A stretch of DNA of 64,000 bases, taken from NCBI GenBank assembly GCA_024305745.1, contig JAHRBS010000012.1:2547001-2611000 (forward strand), in the 5' to 3' direction. This document shows positions 23,147 to 35,230 of the stretch, one piece after another (the stretch's first letter is position 1; every line of letters starts with the position of its first letter). Both the position numbers and the translations under genes were made by a program. The notes beneath the pieces are model-generated. The model had not been told where the DNA came from. It did not search any database and worked only from the letters and a program-made list of their open reading frames with translations. Origin of the DNA: Polyporus tsugae. Taxonomy: Eukaryota > Basidiomycota > Agaricomycetes > Polyporales > Polyporaceae.

Positions 23147-23154
23147 CTTTATAT
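23147..23154 (-). promoter_or_regulatory. TATA box of peroxiredoxin copy 1
   Basis: Minus-strand GATATAAAGAG lies about 120 bp above the start codon at 23028. Confidence 0.6.
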
Positions 23155-23910
23155 CCGGGTTCCCTGATCCTTCTGCGATGTCGATGGATGGGGTCAGATG
23201 TGCGTTATGGCGTTATCGCATTTGATATGCCGGGGATTGGCTGGAGCTTCGAGGGCGAAGACCTGTGGGATTCTCCAGTTCTGCGGGCAAAGTTGCTTTC
23301 CCATGGCGGCCACAATAAGTCATAATCATGCACAAGTACTGGTATGGGGGCACGCATGCCAAGTTTGTAACACCCTGCCAAGCGTGCCGCAGGCCGTATC
23401 CATAGCATTGAAGGTTGCGCGTGGTGGTTTGCGACATGGTGTCGCCGATGCGGATGAGCTATGCGCATGTGCAGCATCGATATCCGCGCCGTCGTTGGAA
23501 ATCCTTGCAAGGGTCAGGCCTCAGGCTTTGCAATCAATTCCTACTGCCGGAGAACCGCATTTTTCACGCCGTTACACCCAAGTCACGTTATAGTATATGT
23601 CAGGAAGAAGCAGCATGTCAAAGAACACGCTGTCCAACAATCGTTCGAGCTCGTCCATGCTGTCTGGTCTTATCGACCATTCCCAGCATCAGGTTGCGAG
23701 AGCGCATGCGATGATGACGCACGCCCGGAGCACCACTAGCGCTGCTGAAAATGTACTGCGACGATCAGCGCGCAGGAGCGGGTGGAGACGTTATAACGAT
23801 AGATTTTCTATCTTCCATCGGTGGACCGGGCAATGCAATGACTCGTACATATAATTTCCGTTTACCTTCTACAGTCTGGGTGTCACCTCGGCCTCAGGTC
23901 TGCCTTGTAG
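23155..23910. other. Intergenic between the two peroxiredoxins
   Basis: It holds the upstream region of copy 1 and the 3' flank of copy 2. No gene is recognised. Confidence 0.5.
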
Positions 23911-25134
23911 TCAAAGAGCAGCAAGGACGGCATCAGCGCCGGACACGGTGACGCCACGCTCCGTCTCGACCTGAAAAATGAGCATGGATGAGTTCAGTCG
24001 CACCGGGAACGCCGCACGTGAGGAAGGAATAAGGGATGACATACGCCGACATAGGTGACCTTGAGATCATCGATGATGAGAGCGTACCGCTTCGTGCGGG
24101 TGCCGAAGTCCACTACAGACAGATCCTGGGAAAGACCAAGCTGCGCGGACCACTTCGCGTTGGGGTCGGAAAGCGCAAGGATCTGTTGGATAAGACACCG
24201 CGATGTCAGCAATGGAGTGGCGCGCATACAATCACTTGCTATCTTGTTAGAGTGAAACTCGTCTGACTCCCTGTGTCCCGTGATATGATTTGAAAGAAAC
24301 GCAAAAGTAGGGTAGAGAGACAAGCTATGTAGTCCCTTACGGTGCAGATATTTCAAAACCTGCGAACGGGAAACCGAGGCCTGTGATTCTGAAAGACAAC
24401 CTGGAGTCCCTCGAGTTCGGTCTAATCCCACGTCTCATGGAGCGCACAGCCATCCAGATTGCGGGAGACCATTCCAGGGATGACTATCCACAATGACTCT
24501 TCACCACAACCTCTCACCACCCAACAATGAATCATTCGCCCTCCAAGCTTCCCACATACGCAATACGCAAACGACTCTGCAAACGCACCTTGTCCTTTAG
24601 GCCCAGGAAGCGCGCCCACCCGCTCTGGACGAACGCGTCGTTCGCAGCGACGACCGCGACGACGTCGATGCCCTTTGCCTTGAGCTGGTCGAGCTTCTCC
24701 AGGAACGGCGGGAGGTGGTTCACGTGGCAGGTCGGCTATGTATGCGCGCGCAAGAAATCAATTCAGTCTGAGCGAACGGTGCGTCATGGCACTGGTACTG
24801 AAAGCACGCACGGTGAATGCGCCGGGGACGGCGACGAGGAGGACCTTCTTGCCCTTCCACTCGTCCGTGTTCAGCTTGATAGCTGCTCGTCCAGGAAGAA
24901 TGTTGGAGGATTCGTTTAATGTCGATTTCGAAATGGTCGAGGCCAACGAGAATCACGACGGAGGTAAGGGCGAAGAAGTCAGACTCGGGTTCCAAAGATC
25001 GCGCGAATCGGGCGAGAAGAGACAAGTGGGTACGCACGGATACCACAAGCGGCGTTGCTCTCGAGCTCAGTGCTCCACGGGATGTAGGTGAATGTGCCCT
25101 GGGGGATGGTGTCGCCGACCTTGACAGTAGCCAT
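23911..25134 (-). CDS. Prx5/PMP20-type peroxiredoxin, copy 2
   Basis: Same enzyme class as the neighbouring copy. Minus-strand exons are 25134-25038, 24882-24812, 24735-24589, 24182-24045 and 23970-23911, giving 170 aa. The first two exons have exactly the same lengths (97 and 71 nt) and phases as in copy 1, and the third is split by an additional 406-nt intron (24588-24183). Start MATVKVGDTIPQG, peroxidatic Cys in PTCHVNHLPPFL, then GIDVVAVVAANDAFVQSGW, RYALIIDDLKVTYVG and the C-terminus VSGADAVLAAL. The frame is open upstream of the ATG for about 120 codons and contains a basic, acid-free stretch (SPSRRTYATNA) resembling a mitochondrial presequence, but without an AUG downstream of the TATA box. 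Confidence 0.94.
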
Positions 25135-25256
25135 TGCGTTCGTTGCGTAGGTTCTGCGACTGGGACTGGGGGTGCGGCTGGATCCGGAGAGTGCAAGGAG
25201 ACTGGGAGGTTGTGATGGCAGTAAGACGGAGCGATGTGCACGAGCTGGAGCAGAAC

Positions 25257-25265
25257 TCTTATAGC
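25257..25265 (-). promoter_or_regulatory. TATA box of peroxiredoxin copy 2
   Basis: Minus-strand GCTATAAGAG lies about 125 bp above the start codon at 25134, the same spacing as in copy 1. This suggests the promoter was duplicated with the gene. Confidence 0.6.
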
Positions 25266-25724
25266 CCGACAAAGACGACGATGGCGAGCTTGAATATGAG
25301 CGGGTCGTCACATGACGCGGGGAGGTAGTGGTTAGTAAACAAGTTCCCTGCGGTTTCGGGAATGCCTTCGACCGGAGACTGGTGGTAGCCTTAAGGAGGT
25401 TGCATTTCGCAGGGAGGTGGCCGAGCATTATGAAGACCAGTCTGGGCAGACACAGGTGGACCGTGGCAGTCAAGAGGAAAGGACGGAGCGCCAATCGTAA
25501 GCGAGATGCCACTGCTCAATGAACGCTCGGGCAATAGAAAGCAAAAGCGACGGTATCATTATTCTGGTGAGTAATTTCAGAGCACTTGTACACATGCTGA
25601 CGCACGCAAAAGCACACAGAGCAGTGGAAGGGCCATCTCATAACATTACAGCATACTCCAGTCATACAACGTCAATTACCTTCATTACCTCTCCGAGCCG
25701 TGCGGGGTATGTATGCATAACGTG
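25266..25724. other. Intergenic, peroxiredoxin copy 2 upstream / PEX19 3' flank
   Basis: No gene is recognised. The peroxiredoxin reading frame extends without a stop into about 25512, probably because the leader is pyrimidine-rich. Confidence 0.5.
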
Positions 25725-26998
25725 TCATGCAATGGTGCACCCATCCGGTAATTTTGGTAGACCATCTGATCCAAGGTCGAACCCCGGTGGCAGGGGACCC
25801 ATGATCTCCGACGGTGGTGATCCATGTTCTTGCATCTGCTCGGGAAATGAGGGAGGTGGATAGAACGATTTGGGACGAGGAACGCACCTCTTGCATGAGC
25901 TCCACGACTTTGAGGCTCTTTTGTGGATCGTCGTCAGTAAAGGTTGAGTCCTCGAATGTCGCAACTATTTGTGCGACTATCTTAGACTGCGCCTCGTATC
26001 GCGTCTTGTCTTCTGCGCTGAGAGTAGATGCGTGGTCCTTCAAATATCCAGGGAACTGAACGGCACGAATCCAAGATGAGCATTCGACATGGTCCCGCAA
26101 GAGGCAAACATACCTTGTCATGCAGCTCCTTGAGTGGCTCATACAATACATCCTTGCTCATGAGTTGAGACATCATTGTCTCAAGGATTCCCTTCAGGTC
26201 ATCCTCCGACTCCGTAGAATCTAAGTCTCCCGATAATCGCGAGAGGAGGTCTTCGAGGCCATCCCCACCCTTAGAAGCGGCTTCGTCCGCCTGCACATCC
26301 ATGATAGTCACTCACAGGCCCGTCACAATCTCAGTTCCCATGCGACTCACCAGTTGATTGCTCTCCTTCAACTTGTCCATCGCCTTCTTGATATTCTCCT
26401 GGAACGATTGCGGGGGTCCGCCACTCGAACCCGATTCCGAACTCGACGCCGCCACGTTCCCGGTCCTAGTAGCCTTCGCCTTTCCCGCCCCCGCCCCCGC
26501 CGGTGCAACGAGGTCCTCCGGATTCATCGTCCCGTTCATACCCTCGACGAGCATAGCCTCCCAAGCCGCCCTGAAAGCCTTCTCCTGCTCCTCGTCCGTC
26601 ACGCCCTCCGCCTCTTTTCCAAAGTCAGGGACGCCATCGAGTCCTGCGCCGGTCGCGATGTCCCGGAACAAGGACTCCATGCCCTTCGTCAGCTCGCGTG
26701 CGAAGTCCTCGTCGAGCCCGTCCATCCCGAAAGGGTCCGCCGGCTTCGCCTGTGGCTGCGCGGGAGGTGAAGGGCCATCCTTGGATAGAGTGGCGGATGG
26801 TGACTTGGAGGAGGATGCGGATGGTGGGGCAGGTTGGGAGGTGGGCTTTGGTGGCGCGTTGAATTGCTCGATCACGTCTGGGTCGCGTGCGGTGTTAACA
26901 CTGTTAAGACGAGGCTGCGCACGATGTGCGGGATGCTACGCACCATCGAGGTCGTCCAGGTCCTCTTCCTCTACGGTTGTCTTGCGAGGCGCAGCCAT
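25725..26998 (-). CDS. PEX19, peroxisomal membrane protein import receptor
   Basis: Pex19 is a cytosolic chaperone/receptor that delivers membrane proteins to Pex3 on peroxisomes. Minus-strand exons are 26998-26944, 26877-26351, 26290-26114, 26055-25888 and 25835-25725, giving 345 aa. The acidic N-terminus (MAAPRKTTVEEEDLDDLD) fits the Pex3-binding region. A Pro/Ser linker follows, then FARELTKGMESLFRDIA, FQENIKKAMDKLKES, and the highly conserved C-terminal domain: LETMMSQLMSKDVLYEPLKE, YLKDHASTLSAEDKTRY, and PPSEIMGPLPPGFDLG. It ends GCTIA, so the last four residues form a CaaX box for farnesylation. Divergently arranged with the DUF300 gene at 27482. Confidence 0.95.
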
Positions 26999-27481
26999 GA
27001 CAGTTGTCCGGTGGTTTACTCCAGGCCCGAAACTTATCGTTTCCTCGTTCCGGTTCGGGAGGCGAGCTGGTTAAGTAGCCGGTGTTCGGGGATGAGTAAG
27101 TCGAATTGATCTTGTACGCTAGCCACGAGATACTCCTGTGCAGCAATACGAAGCGCAACGCACACAGTGAGTAGAGGGTGATGAGAGACGTGGGGAACAA
27201 TTTCAGGTTGGACGTTCAGCCTGTCCTCATCGCACCCGGAAACCGGGAACACTGACTGGCTGCGCCTGCGAAATCACAAGCGCCCCCGCTGATCTCGGGC
27301 GCCTATCCTATCATTGTCTCAAAGGCGTCTAAATAACCACCTCGGCACCGTCATCTGCGCAGCGACCTCGACGGACTCGGCTTCGACGCCGACCTGGACG
27401 ACCTGCAGCTGTGTGCACTGTGGATATTCTGCCACTTCCACAAGGCTCGCTCACGGCGAGCGACCCCGTCTCCTCTCCATC
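26999..27481. promoter_or_regulatory. Shared divergent promoter, PEX19 / DUF300 gene
   Basis: The start codons of PEX19 (26998, -) and the DUF300 gene (27482, +) face away from each other across 483 bp. No TATA box is obvious for either, and no other gene is seen. Confidence 0.5.
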
Positions 27482-30221
27482 ATGGTACTCTCTAAACTGG
27501 GGCATGGCTCTGGCTCGGCTCTCCCCCTTCCTGTCCTGCTCGTCGCTGGAACCTGCACTGTTATCGCGACTTTCGTGTCTGCCATGTCCATTGTTATGCA
27601 CCTCAAGAACTATCGGAAACCGCATCTCCAACGGTACGTCCGTCTGCCTTCACCTTATCCGTATGTCGAGCTTAACCCGGCCCTCGAACCGCAGCCAAGT
27701 CGTACGAATCATGCTCATGGTGCCCCTCTACGCAATCGCGTCCTTCATATCCTTATTCTCGCTCGAAGCTGCGTTCTTTATCGATGCCGTACGAGACATA
27801 TACGAGGTGCGTCCCCGGTCGCGTCCGTGTTGTTGCATGGGCGACGGTATGTTCACACCGGGCAACCTCTTCCTAGGCATTCGTGATCTACTGTTTTTTC
27901 GATCTTCTCATCGCCTACCTCGGAGGAGAGCGGTCGTTGCTTATTCTCTTGCATGGACGGCCACCGAAATACCCCGTGTTCCCTGGAAATCTGGTCTGGA
28001 AGGAGGTGGATGTTAGTGATCCTCATACGTTCTTATTCCTCAAGCGAGGTGTAATCCGTGAGTACTTCTACCTAACTATGTTCTGTCCCTACGTATGCGA
28101 TACAAATATCGACAAGCCCGGTGAGGTTGTTTTGACGCAACTGCGGTACCAATAGGCCGAGTTCCCTAGGGATGCACATGGGCACACCGGTGGCCATGTC
28201 TACCTTACCTGTCCCCGTACTCGCACGAGTACGTCTTTGTGCGGGCATGGGTATAAGGATGGGTAACCTAAGGATGTGGGAGACAGCATCTCGGAGGTTG
28301 TCTCGGTCCGTACCCCGGGTGTATGCGTATACATCACCTGTGTCCTGTCCCTGATTACGCAATCATTGAACTCACAGTTTGCATTGGTAGAATATGTTCA
28401 GATAAAGCCGTTACTCGCAATTGCCATCATCATCCTGAAGGCTTTAGGCAAGTACAACGAAGGAGACCTCGCCGCAGGCTCCGGATACCTCTACGTCAGC
28501 ATGGTCTACAACTTCAGCATCTGTCTCGCACTCTATTGCCTCGCCATCTTTTGGATGTGTGTCAACGACGATCTCAAACCATTCCGGTGCGCGTCATTCC
28601 TCACCGTGCGCGGTATCTCACCAACATTTTTCCTAACTTAAACAGCCCGATGCCCAAGTTCCTTTGCGTGAAGGGTATCCTCTTTTTCTCCTTCTGGCAG
28701 TCCCTCCTCATCTCTATCCTCGTCGCCGGCGGCGCGATCAAGAAGCTCGGTCCCTACACGGACTCGGAGCATATCTCGCTCGGGCTCACAGACACCCTCA
28801 TCTGCTTCGAAATGCCCATCTTTGCGATAGCGCACATGTACGCGTTCGCGACGCGCGACTATGTCGACCCCTACGTGTCGTACGTCGCGCGCCTGCCCGT
28901 CTACCACGCCTTCAAGGACGCGTTCGGCCTGAAGGACGTCGCCGAGGACGTCAAGGTGACCCTACGCGGCGAGGGCATGGACTACCGCGAGTTCGAACCT
29001 AGCGAGGGCCAGATGCATCAGGGCGCAGGACGCGACAGGCGCATCCGCGCAGGTCTCCGATACAGCCAGGGCGGCAAGCGCAAGTACTGGCTCCCGCAGC
29101 CTACCACCTCAACACGACCGGGACTCCGGATGCCCGGCCGCAGCAGCTTCGACGAGGTGCACGCGCCGTTGCTCCCACACCAAGCGACCGACGCCGTGCA
29201 GTATGCGGCAGACCTGCGCTCTCCGGACGAGGGGTTTGGGCTGTTCGCGAACGACGTGCTCGCAGAGGAGGGCTACGAGCTTGCGTTCGACGAGCTGGAC
29301 GACATGGACGAGGAGCTGTTCGAACACAGCAAGAAGTATCTCTTTGGCGACTACAATTACCCCTGCGTGGACGTGAGTTCGGAGACGGCGCGCAAGACGA
29401 TGTGGGTCGCGGAGGAGCGGATACTGCGCGACGAACACTCTGCATGGTTCTCGCCGCTGAATGGGCCACGGCGTCAGCCTGGAGGTTATGGGGCGACGGA
29501 GAACATGCAACAGGCCCACCAAGAGTCTAACGGCAAGGGCAAGACTCGTGGATCGGGCCCCGGCGTACCCGAAATCATCATCGACAAGGAGACAGAGCGG
29601 TTACCTCCCCCAGGGCGAGAAGGAGGGGTGCAGCTCCGGTGGACGAGCGCAAAACCGACGCCCGCAGCGTCTCCTCGAACATCTCCAGCAGTACATTCCT
29701 TGCCCATACAGCGAGCGCAAGGAGCGCTGTCTCGCACGAGTTCTGCATCGCCGCAGACTGGGACCAGTTCGTCCTCGAGGGGTAGCCCTAAAGGTCGTCC
29801 TCCACCCTCGCCCCGCCCAGACTCCGAACGGCCCGTCCTGCCCCCCGACGCCGTCGACCTCGTTGTAGAGGATCCACACGCGACCCAGGAGGATATGACG
29901 CACGAGCGGAGGAAGGGCGAGCCCGCGGTCCGCGGCGGGGGCCCGGCGCGGCTCCACCGTGTTTATCGTCGAGGGTACGCGGTCGACGAGGACGGGCTGA
30001 TGCGAGAAGAAGGCGAGGTCGAGATCGCGTCGAGCCTGTCGCCTCAGCAGGAGCAGGGCCGCGGCGTATTTGACATTGGGGAGGAGAGCCTGGGTCCCGA
30101 GGAGGTGCTGGACGTCGAGCAGCGCGCGGTGGAGGAGGCGACGACGATCGTGCGGGCGGAGACGCCGCCGTTGCATGCACGTGTCATCGTCGACGTCCCT
30201 GATGATAACCCTTGGGCGTAG
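27482..30221 (+). CDS. DUF300 / organic solute transporter Ost-alpha (TMEM184-like) protein
   Basis: A multi-pass membrane protein. Exons 27482-27633, 27695-27806, 27877-28057, 28391-28586 and 28646-30221 join to 738 aa. The acceptor at 28390 was chosen because it restores the family motif as VIQYVQIKPLLA. The membrane domain (about residues 10-275) has around seven hydrophobic segments and the motifs PLYAIASFISLFSLEAAFFI, YCFFDLLIAYLGGER, LKALGKYNEGDL, NDDLKPFRPMPKFLCVKGI and FFSFWQSLLISILV. A cytosolic tail of about 460 aa is acidic, then Pro/Ser-rich and probably disordered, as in other fungal members. The animal homologue transports steroids with a beta subunit; in fungi the role is unclear, and vacuolar or endosomal location is only inferred. 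Confidence 0.93.
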
Positions 30222-30263
30222 ACGTATGAGTGCGCGTGCGGTAACTTATCTTTCAGGATCTTC

Positions 30264-30317
30264 GGATGGTGTACTACACTCGTGTATGACGGATGGTGTA
30301 CTACACTCGTGTATAAC
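30264..30317. repeat. Tandem 27-bp duplication
   Basis: Two adjacent 27-bp units starting GGATGGTGTACTACACTCG differ by one base near their ends. They lie about 40 bp after the DUF300 stop codon, probably in its 3' UTR. Confidence 0.85.
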
Positions 30318-31058
30318 GGAAGGGCATGGCCGTATTTCGCTGCCAATTCCGTTGATGGGGATGCCGTTTCGTGTTTGGTAGGTCTCTTACCCGAGGTCAA
30401 CTGAAACGAGGAGAGCCGGGGAAACTCAGATTCTGCTACATAAAGTGGCCGCGGCGTATACTTCGCTTGCATACGAGTTACTGTAGCTGATGAGTACCGT
30501 CCGTTAACAGGTCTGTTTTCCCATATGATCTGCTGCCAAGACAAACGATATAAACCGCTAAAACCCTTCTCTCATGGGACCATGATCTATGCCAGTGCAG
30601 ATGGTAAGAGCCAGATATTATCTTCCAGAGCGAGCCAGCTGACCGTTTTCTACGTGGTGTCATAAACTCGATTGCAGCGCTGCCAGACGGACAACCATTC
30701 GTAAAGCAACATCTTGCCCTCACCCATTGTATTTCGACTCGAGCCAGCAGGCTGTGTGCTGTCAATGGACTGTGTTCGACTGGAACGTCATTACTATTCT
30801 GGTACCAAGTCGCTTTATGATTCGCCGCCTTAACAGTTTATACGGTATCCACTCGGATGCCGTATGCCACGAACTGGGTAGGCGTCCTACTAATGTCGTT
30901 GAACCTCATGCCCCAACGCTCATGCAATTACCGCAGCACTTCGATGGGGTAGACGGGCAGCAGCTGTGTGAACCATCCTCTATCCAACACGAGAACCCCT
31001 AAAAGCCCCGACGTAACGGTCAGGATCTTAAGCTTCATTCCTCCCTGTACGTGTGTTC
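30318..31058. other. Intergenic, no gene recognised
   Basis: It lies between the DUF300 gene and the first DUF4470/MYND locus. Short open frames have no motif support. Confidence 0.5.
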
Positions 31059-34000
31059 ATGGCTTTGTCTCTCTACTGGCCCGGAAGATACCACTTCTAC
31101 CCCATCGGAAATACTTCCGCTGCATGCTTGACTCGAGACGTTCCTCCTGAGGCCCCGGCAAATATTCTCCTGCTTGGTTGCGGCGACCCAAGGAATGTCC
31201 TCTACACGGTATTCTGTGAGGCACTAAGCAGTACGTTCGATCTCCCTCCTCTTCTTCCCCACCATGTTAATGCGTTTTTGCAGTGGGAAGGTCCTTGGAC
31301 TTCACTTGCTGCGACTTTGATGCAGGGATTTTAGGTGCGCCCTCTGTTGATGGAGTTCTAACGACCCAAATCCTAACCCGAACGCATCCTCAGCGAGGAA
31401 TATCCTCCTTTTCACCATGATCATAGACGGTGTTCCCGAACAGACCGCATGGAATATATTCTACCACATGTACCTCGACTCCTCCTCCCGCTCAACCCTG
31501 GTGTCGCAGTCCCGAAAGCTGGCCTCCTATTCCTCCCTCGAGGAATGGCGATCGACGCCGTATGGCGCCACCATCAGGATGGGAACAGAGCACACCCTCG
31601 TTCAATTGCGGCGGCACTGGGAACTCTACGCAGACCTCTACCGTCCAACCGAGTTGCAGCGACTGCAGGCCCTTCAGAAGGCGATGGATCGCAGGCGTAA
31701 CGCTGTACTGCGCGACCACGGTTACGGCGTTCATTTCTCCTCCTCTCGATCATCTGGCCCGCTTATGGCACAAGGCCAGACTATTATCTTGTCCAGTGAA
31801 CAGTTCGAAAACTACTGGAAGACCGGCACCACGTTCACCGATGCGGACCTGCTGGCGGCGTCTACGAATCCTAACTCGACGTTTTTCTACTCCCGTACTC
31901 GTGAAGGTTTCGACGTCCATTACGGCACTGATCCGATGATCCCTTTCCATCATGCTCCCCACTTCGGAGACACGAATCGGACGCTCACCATCAAAGACAT
32001 GATCGCATCCGCCAAATCTCAGTTCCGTGCATGGTGCTCTGCCTTCCGGACCGCCGCTACGACGAAGAAGGCCGGAGGGACTCTCGTCGTCCGTTTTCTT
32101 CTCGGGGATGCCCTTGCTGTTTCCCGAGCCCTTCAAGTTTGGCCTTCGAACACTGGCGTCGGGACACAGCGAACGCGTACGGCTTTCATGTTGGCACAAT
32201 GGACTGCTTGCACCCTGGAGTTGAACGAAGACGAGTATACCGACTTTGGTGCCCCAGTGCGCTTCGAAGTGGTTGACACCTCAAACCTGTCCGACGATGT
32301 CGGGATGCACAACGTCTTTATCTGTGCGGCCCCCCTTTTAGCAAAAGCCCCGACCGCGGTGCTATACACTGAATCTCTCTTGGCACATACCGCAGCCCCC
32401 ATCACAGAATTTCAGACCAAGCTCTTCGCTGACCTATCCATCATCGCGCTCTTGTTGGACCTCGCTCCAGTGGACGCGCTCTCTGGCTTCACCACCAGAT
32501 GCAACACGCATGAGTTGATGATCGCTCAAATGGTCATGCCCATCTCGACCTCCCTCGACAAGCAACAGTATCATCAAGTCTTCACCTGAAAGCGGCCCAC
32601 ATCCGGTGACCCATCCGCCTCCTCCCTCGGTACTGCCTGCCCCCCCCGTTTCCTTCGACACCGTTAAGTTTGCCCATCTCCTGCATAGAATTTACCTGAA
32701 TCTGTTCGAACATGAGGACCCGTGCTACGTCACGGCCGAACCCAGTGAGCGCAGGAATGTCAGGAAGGCAGTCGTATGGGCATCGTCTTGGTGTCCCTCC
32801 CGCGAATCCTTCGTCATGCTCCTCGCCCTCATTCGCGCCCGCGTCCAGGTTCCGGACGCACAGTGGTCCGCCGTCGTATGCGCGTTTCTCAACGTCCAGT
32901 ACGACGACGCTCTCAGGCAACATCCTTTTGACGCCCTCGGCCACAACGAGATATACGTTCAATTATACCGCTACGGACTCTACACTGTGCCGGGACTGGA
33001 CCACGCTCCCAGGCCAACAGCCGGCCGGCTCTCATATTGGCCTACGGTTCCTCCCCTCGTTCGCATCTTCCTCACGGTCCCTCGCGCGAGCCTTGCAAAG
33101 CTAGAGTGTGTCTCCGAGAAGCTGCCCACTCCATGGCTGCACTGCTGCGTGCAGCACCCTCGAATGGAGCATGCCTTCCAGTCGGTGGACGCAGCCTACG
33201 GCACTGTTGTCGATAACAGAACCGAGGTCGCGCCGAACATCGTTATCGTGGAAGACCATGATGCGCCCACTCTCGTCTTCTCGTTCGTAGTCTCCGGCGG
33301 CCTGCTCACCGAAGTCGCCCCCAATGCCACCTACATCAGGCTCGCTGCACGGACCAACCCGGCAGCAGCGATTTTGCTCATGCCGATCCTGGGACCCGCG
33401 CTGTCCATCTTCACTGCGAGTCTGCAAGACGAGAATCACGTACACCTTGCCCCAGAGCAACCACTCTCTCCGCAGCCTTTCTCAGGGATAGTCCCGACTC
33501 ATCCTCATGAATCCCACCCCGACACACGTACGGACATTGGGACACAGCAGTCTGTGCATGTCACTCTGGACATTTGTACCGGGAAGCGCATCGCGTCCTT
33601 GACGGCGAGACTAGAGATCGAAAACGCTCAAGCCAAAGCTAGCATCGCAGGCAGCGCCACGCCCTACGTTTCCCAAATCTCGCCGTGCGCCATGCAAGTG
33701 ATTCTGGGTCGTCTCATGCAGACTCTCGTGTACCCGCTGCCGATCGTGGGCAGTCAATGCGAGGTGCGCATTGCGCGGAAGTCGACCTATATCGAGGTAC
33801 GTCGCATCGCTTCGCGCTGATAATGCAAAGTAGACTTTGGACTCACAATTCTGACGTAGGTGATAGTCCCGGTTGCCGTCCCGTTCTTGCACCCCGACGG
33901 CTACAAGCTGAATCCATTCCCCATCGTGCGGGTGGATCAAGCTATGGTCGCTTGGAACCTCCACCGCGTCCCCCTCGACCGTCTCCCGGCCCTGAACATA

Positions 34001-34888
34001 GAGCCGTCGAACGCCGCCGCGGTCGGGAAATGGTACGATCTCCACGTCAGCTCCCAGATGTCCACGCGCGAAAGCGCCCTGAAGGCCGCGAAGCAGCGGG
34101 ACGTCGACGTCCTCGCGAATATCAAGGACACCATCCACTTCCTCATGGTGCGCGGTGCGGGCACACAAGGCGCGACGCCCGCGCGGATCATCGCGCTGCG
34201 CGACGACCTCACGGACGACAGCGACACGATCTTCTTCGTGGACAAGATCCGCTTCGACGTCGCGGCGCACACCATCGTCTGCGACGCGTTTGTCTTGCCC
34301 CTCTGCCCGGCGCTGATGCGCACCATGGGCCCGTTGTTCGTAGAGCTTCTGAACCGTGGCGTCGTGAACGTCAGGGTGTACGGCGGGGAGATGCGTGCGT
34401 GGAAGCGGCTGCTGCCCGCGCTCGTCGAGCGGTGCCGCACGACGTGGACGCACGGCGCGAACTGCGAGTACGTCGCCACGGGGAAGATCCCGCTCGAGCT
34501 CGAGACGGGCGAGGGCGACCCGCTCTGCGGCTGCGGTAGGGGGAGGGACTTGGTCGGCACCGGCATGCTGCGGGACGGCCTTTGGAAGAAGTTCGCGCCG
34601 TTCGTCACGCGGGTCGCCATCTCGCCGCTCTTCGCCGTCTCGTACCTGGAGCCGGTTTTCGGTCGGCAGCACGAAGAGGGAGGAGATTCTGGGGCGTCAG
34701 CTTCTCACCCCCACCCCAAGCCGAATGTGAATGGGACGACGTCGGTAGCGAGGTGCAGCAAGTGCCGGAAGGGGGAGTCGAGCGCCCTGAAGCTTTTGAG
34801 GTGCGGGGGATGCAGGACGACGCTTTACTGCTCTAAGGCGTGTCAGAAGGGCGACTGGAAGACTCACAAGTTACAGTGCAATAAATGA
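31059..34888 (+). pseudogene. DUF4470/MYND zinc-finger gene, copy A, disrupted in the middle
   Basis: Exon layout 31059-31230, 31284-31334, 31392-33796 and 33860-34888 matches the two intact paralogues on the right exactly. The N-terminal DUF4470 block reads ILLLGCGDPRNVLYTVF and LDFTCCDF. The C-terminus is a MYND finger with CSKC, LRCGGC and YCSKACQKGDWKTHKLQC. The reading frame is broken twice in exon 3: TGA at 32587-32589 stands where both paralogues have Trp (KFTWKRP / TITWRRP), and a run of eight C at 32640-32647 shifts the frame by one before VSFDT. Splice sites and the downstream 760 codons are otherwise open. It could be read as two separate genes, but there is no promoter between the halves. 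Confidence 0.85.
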
Positions 34889-35230
34889 CTATGCGTAGGT
34901 TCTGTGGGGATCCGACGCTGCTGTTGGGGAAGAGCAATATTAATCGCTTGTTGAAGATATGCATGTACATAGCACAGTTTGTGCGATTCCTTCCCGAAAC
35001 TCGAGACTAAGTCTAACGGATGTGTTGGCGTCCTCACTTCCATTTAGTACGAAGCGCTGATCAGAGTCTTCCGTTACGTTGCACAAGGCATGTGTTACTG
35101 AATCTTGAATGTCATTCTTGAAACATAGCATCTCCGCGGGTACAGGGTCTTCTAATGGGTGTCTGCCCAAGGACAAAACATACCCTTTCCGTCGCAACCT
35201 TGGCTTCTACGCGGCCTTCCATCAACCCGT
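34889..35230. other. Convergent flanks of MYND copy A and the lipase fragment
   Basis: Nothing is recognised in this stretch. Confidence 0.5.

Noticed and set aside
25134..25512. Full 120-codon N-terminal extension of peroxiredoxin copy 2 as coding
   Set aside because: It crosses the TATA box and likely transcription start, and no AUG is available downstream of the TATA box. Only a short near-cognate start remains conceivable.
22279..26998. A functional peroxisome gene cluster (peroxiredoxins, PEX19, acyl-CoA ligase)
   Set aside because: The peroxiredoxins end in AAL and the ligase in VKL, neither a clear PTS1. Adjacency alone does not support a cluster.
28323..28645. Upstream extension of the long DUF300 frame
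   Set aside because: The sequence before 28646 in that frame is antisense-like, while another frame of the same segment encodes the conserved NEGDL membrane helices and splices in phase.
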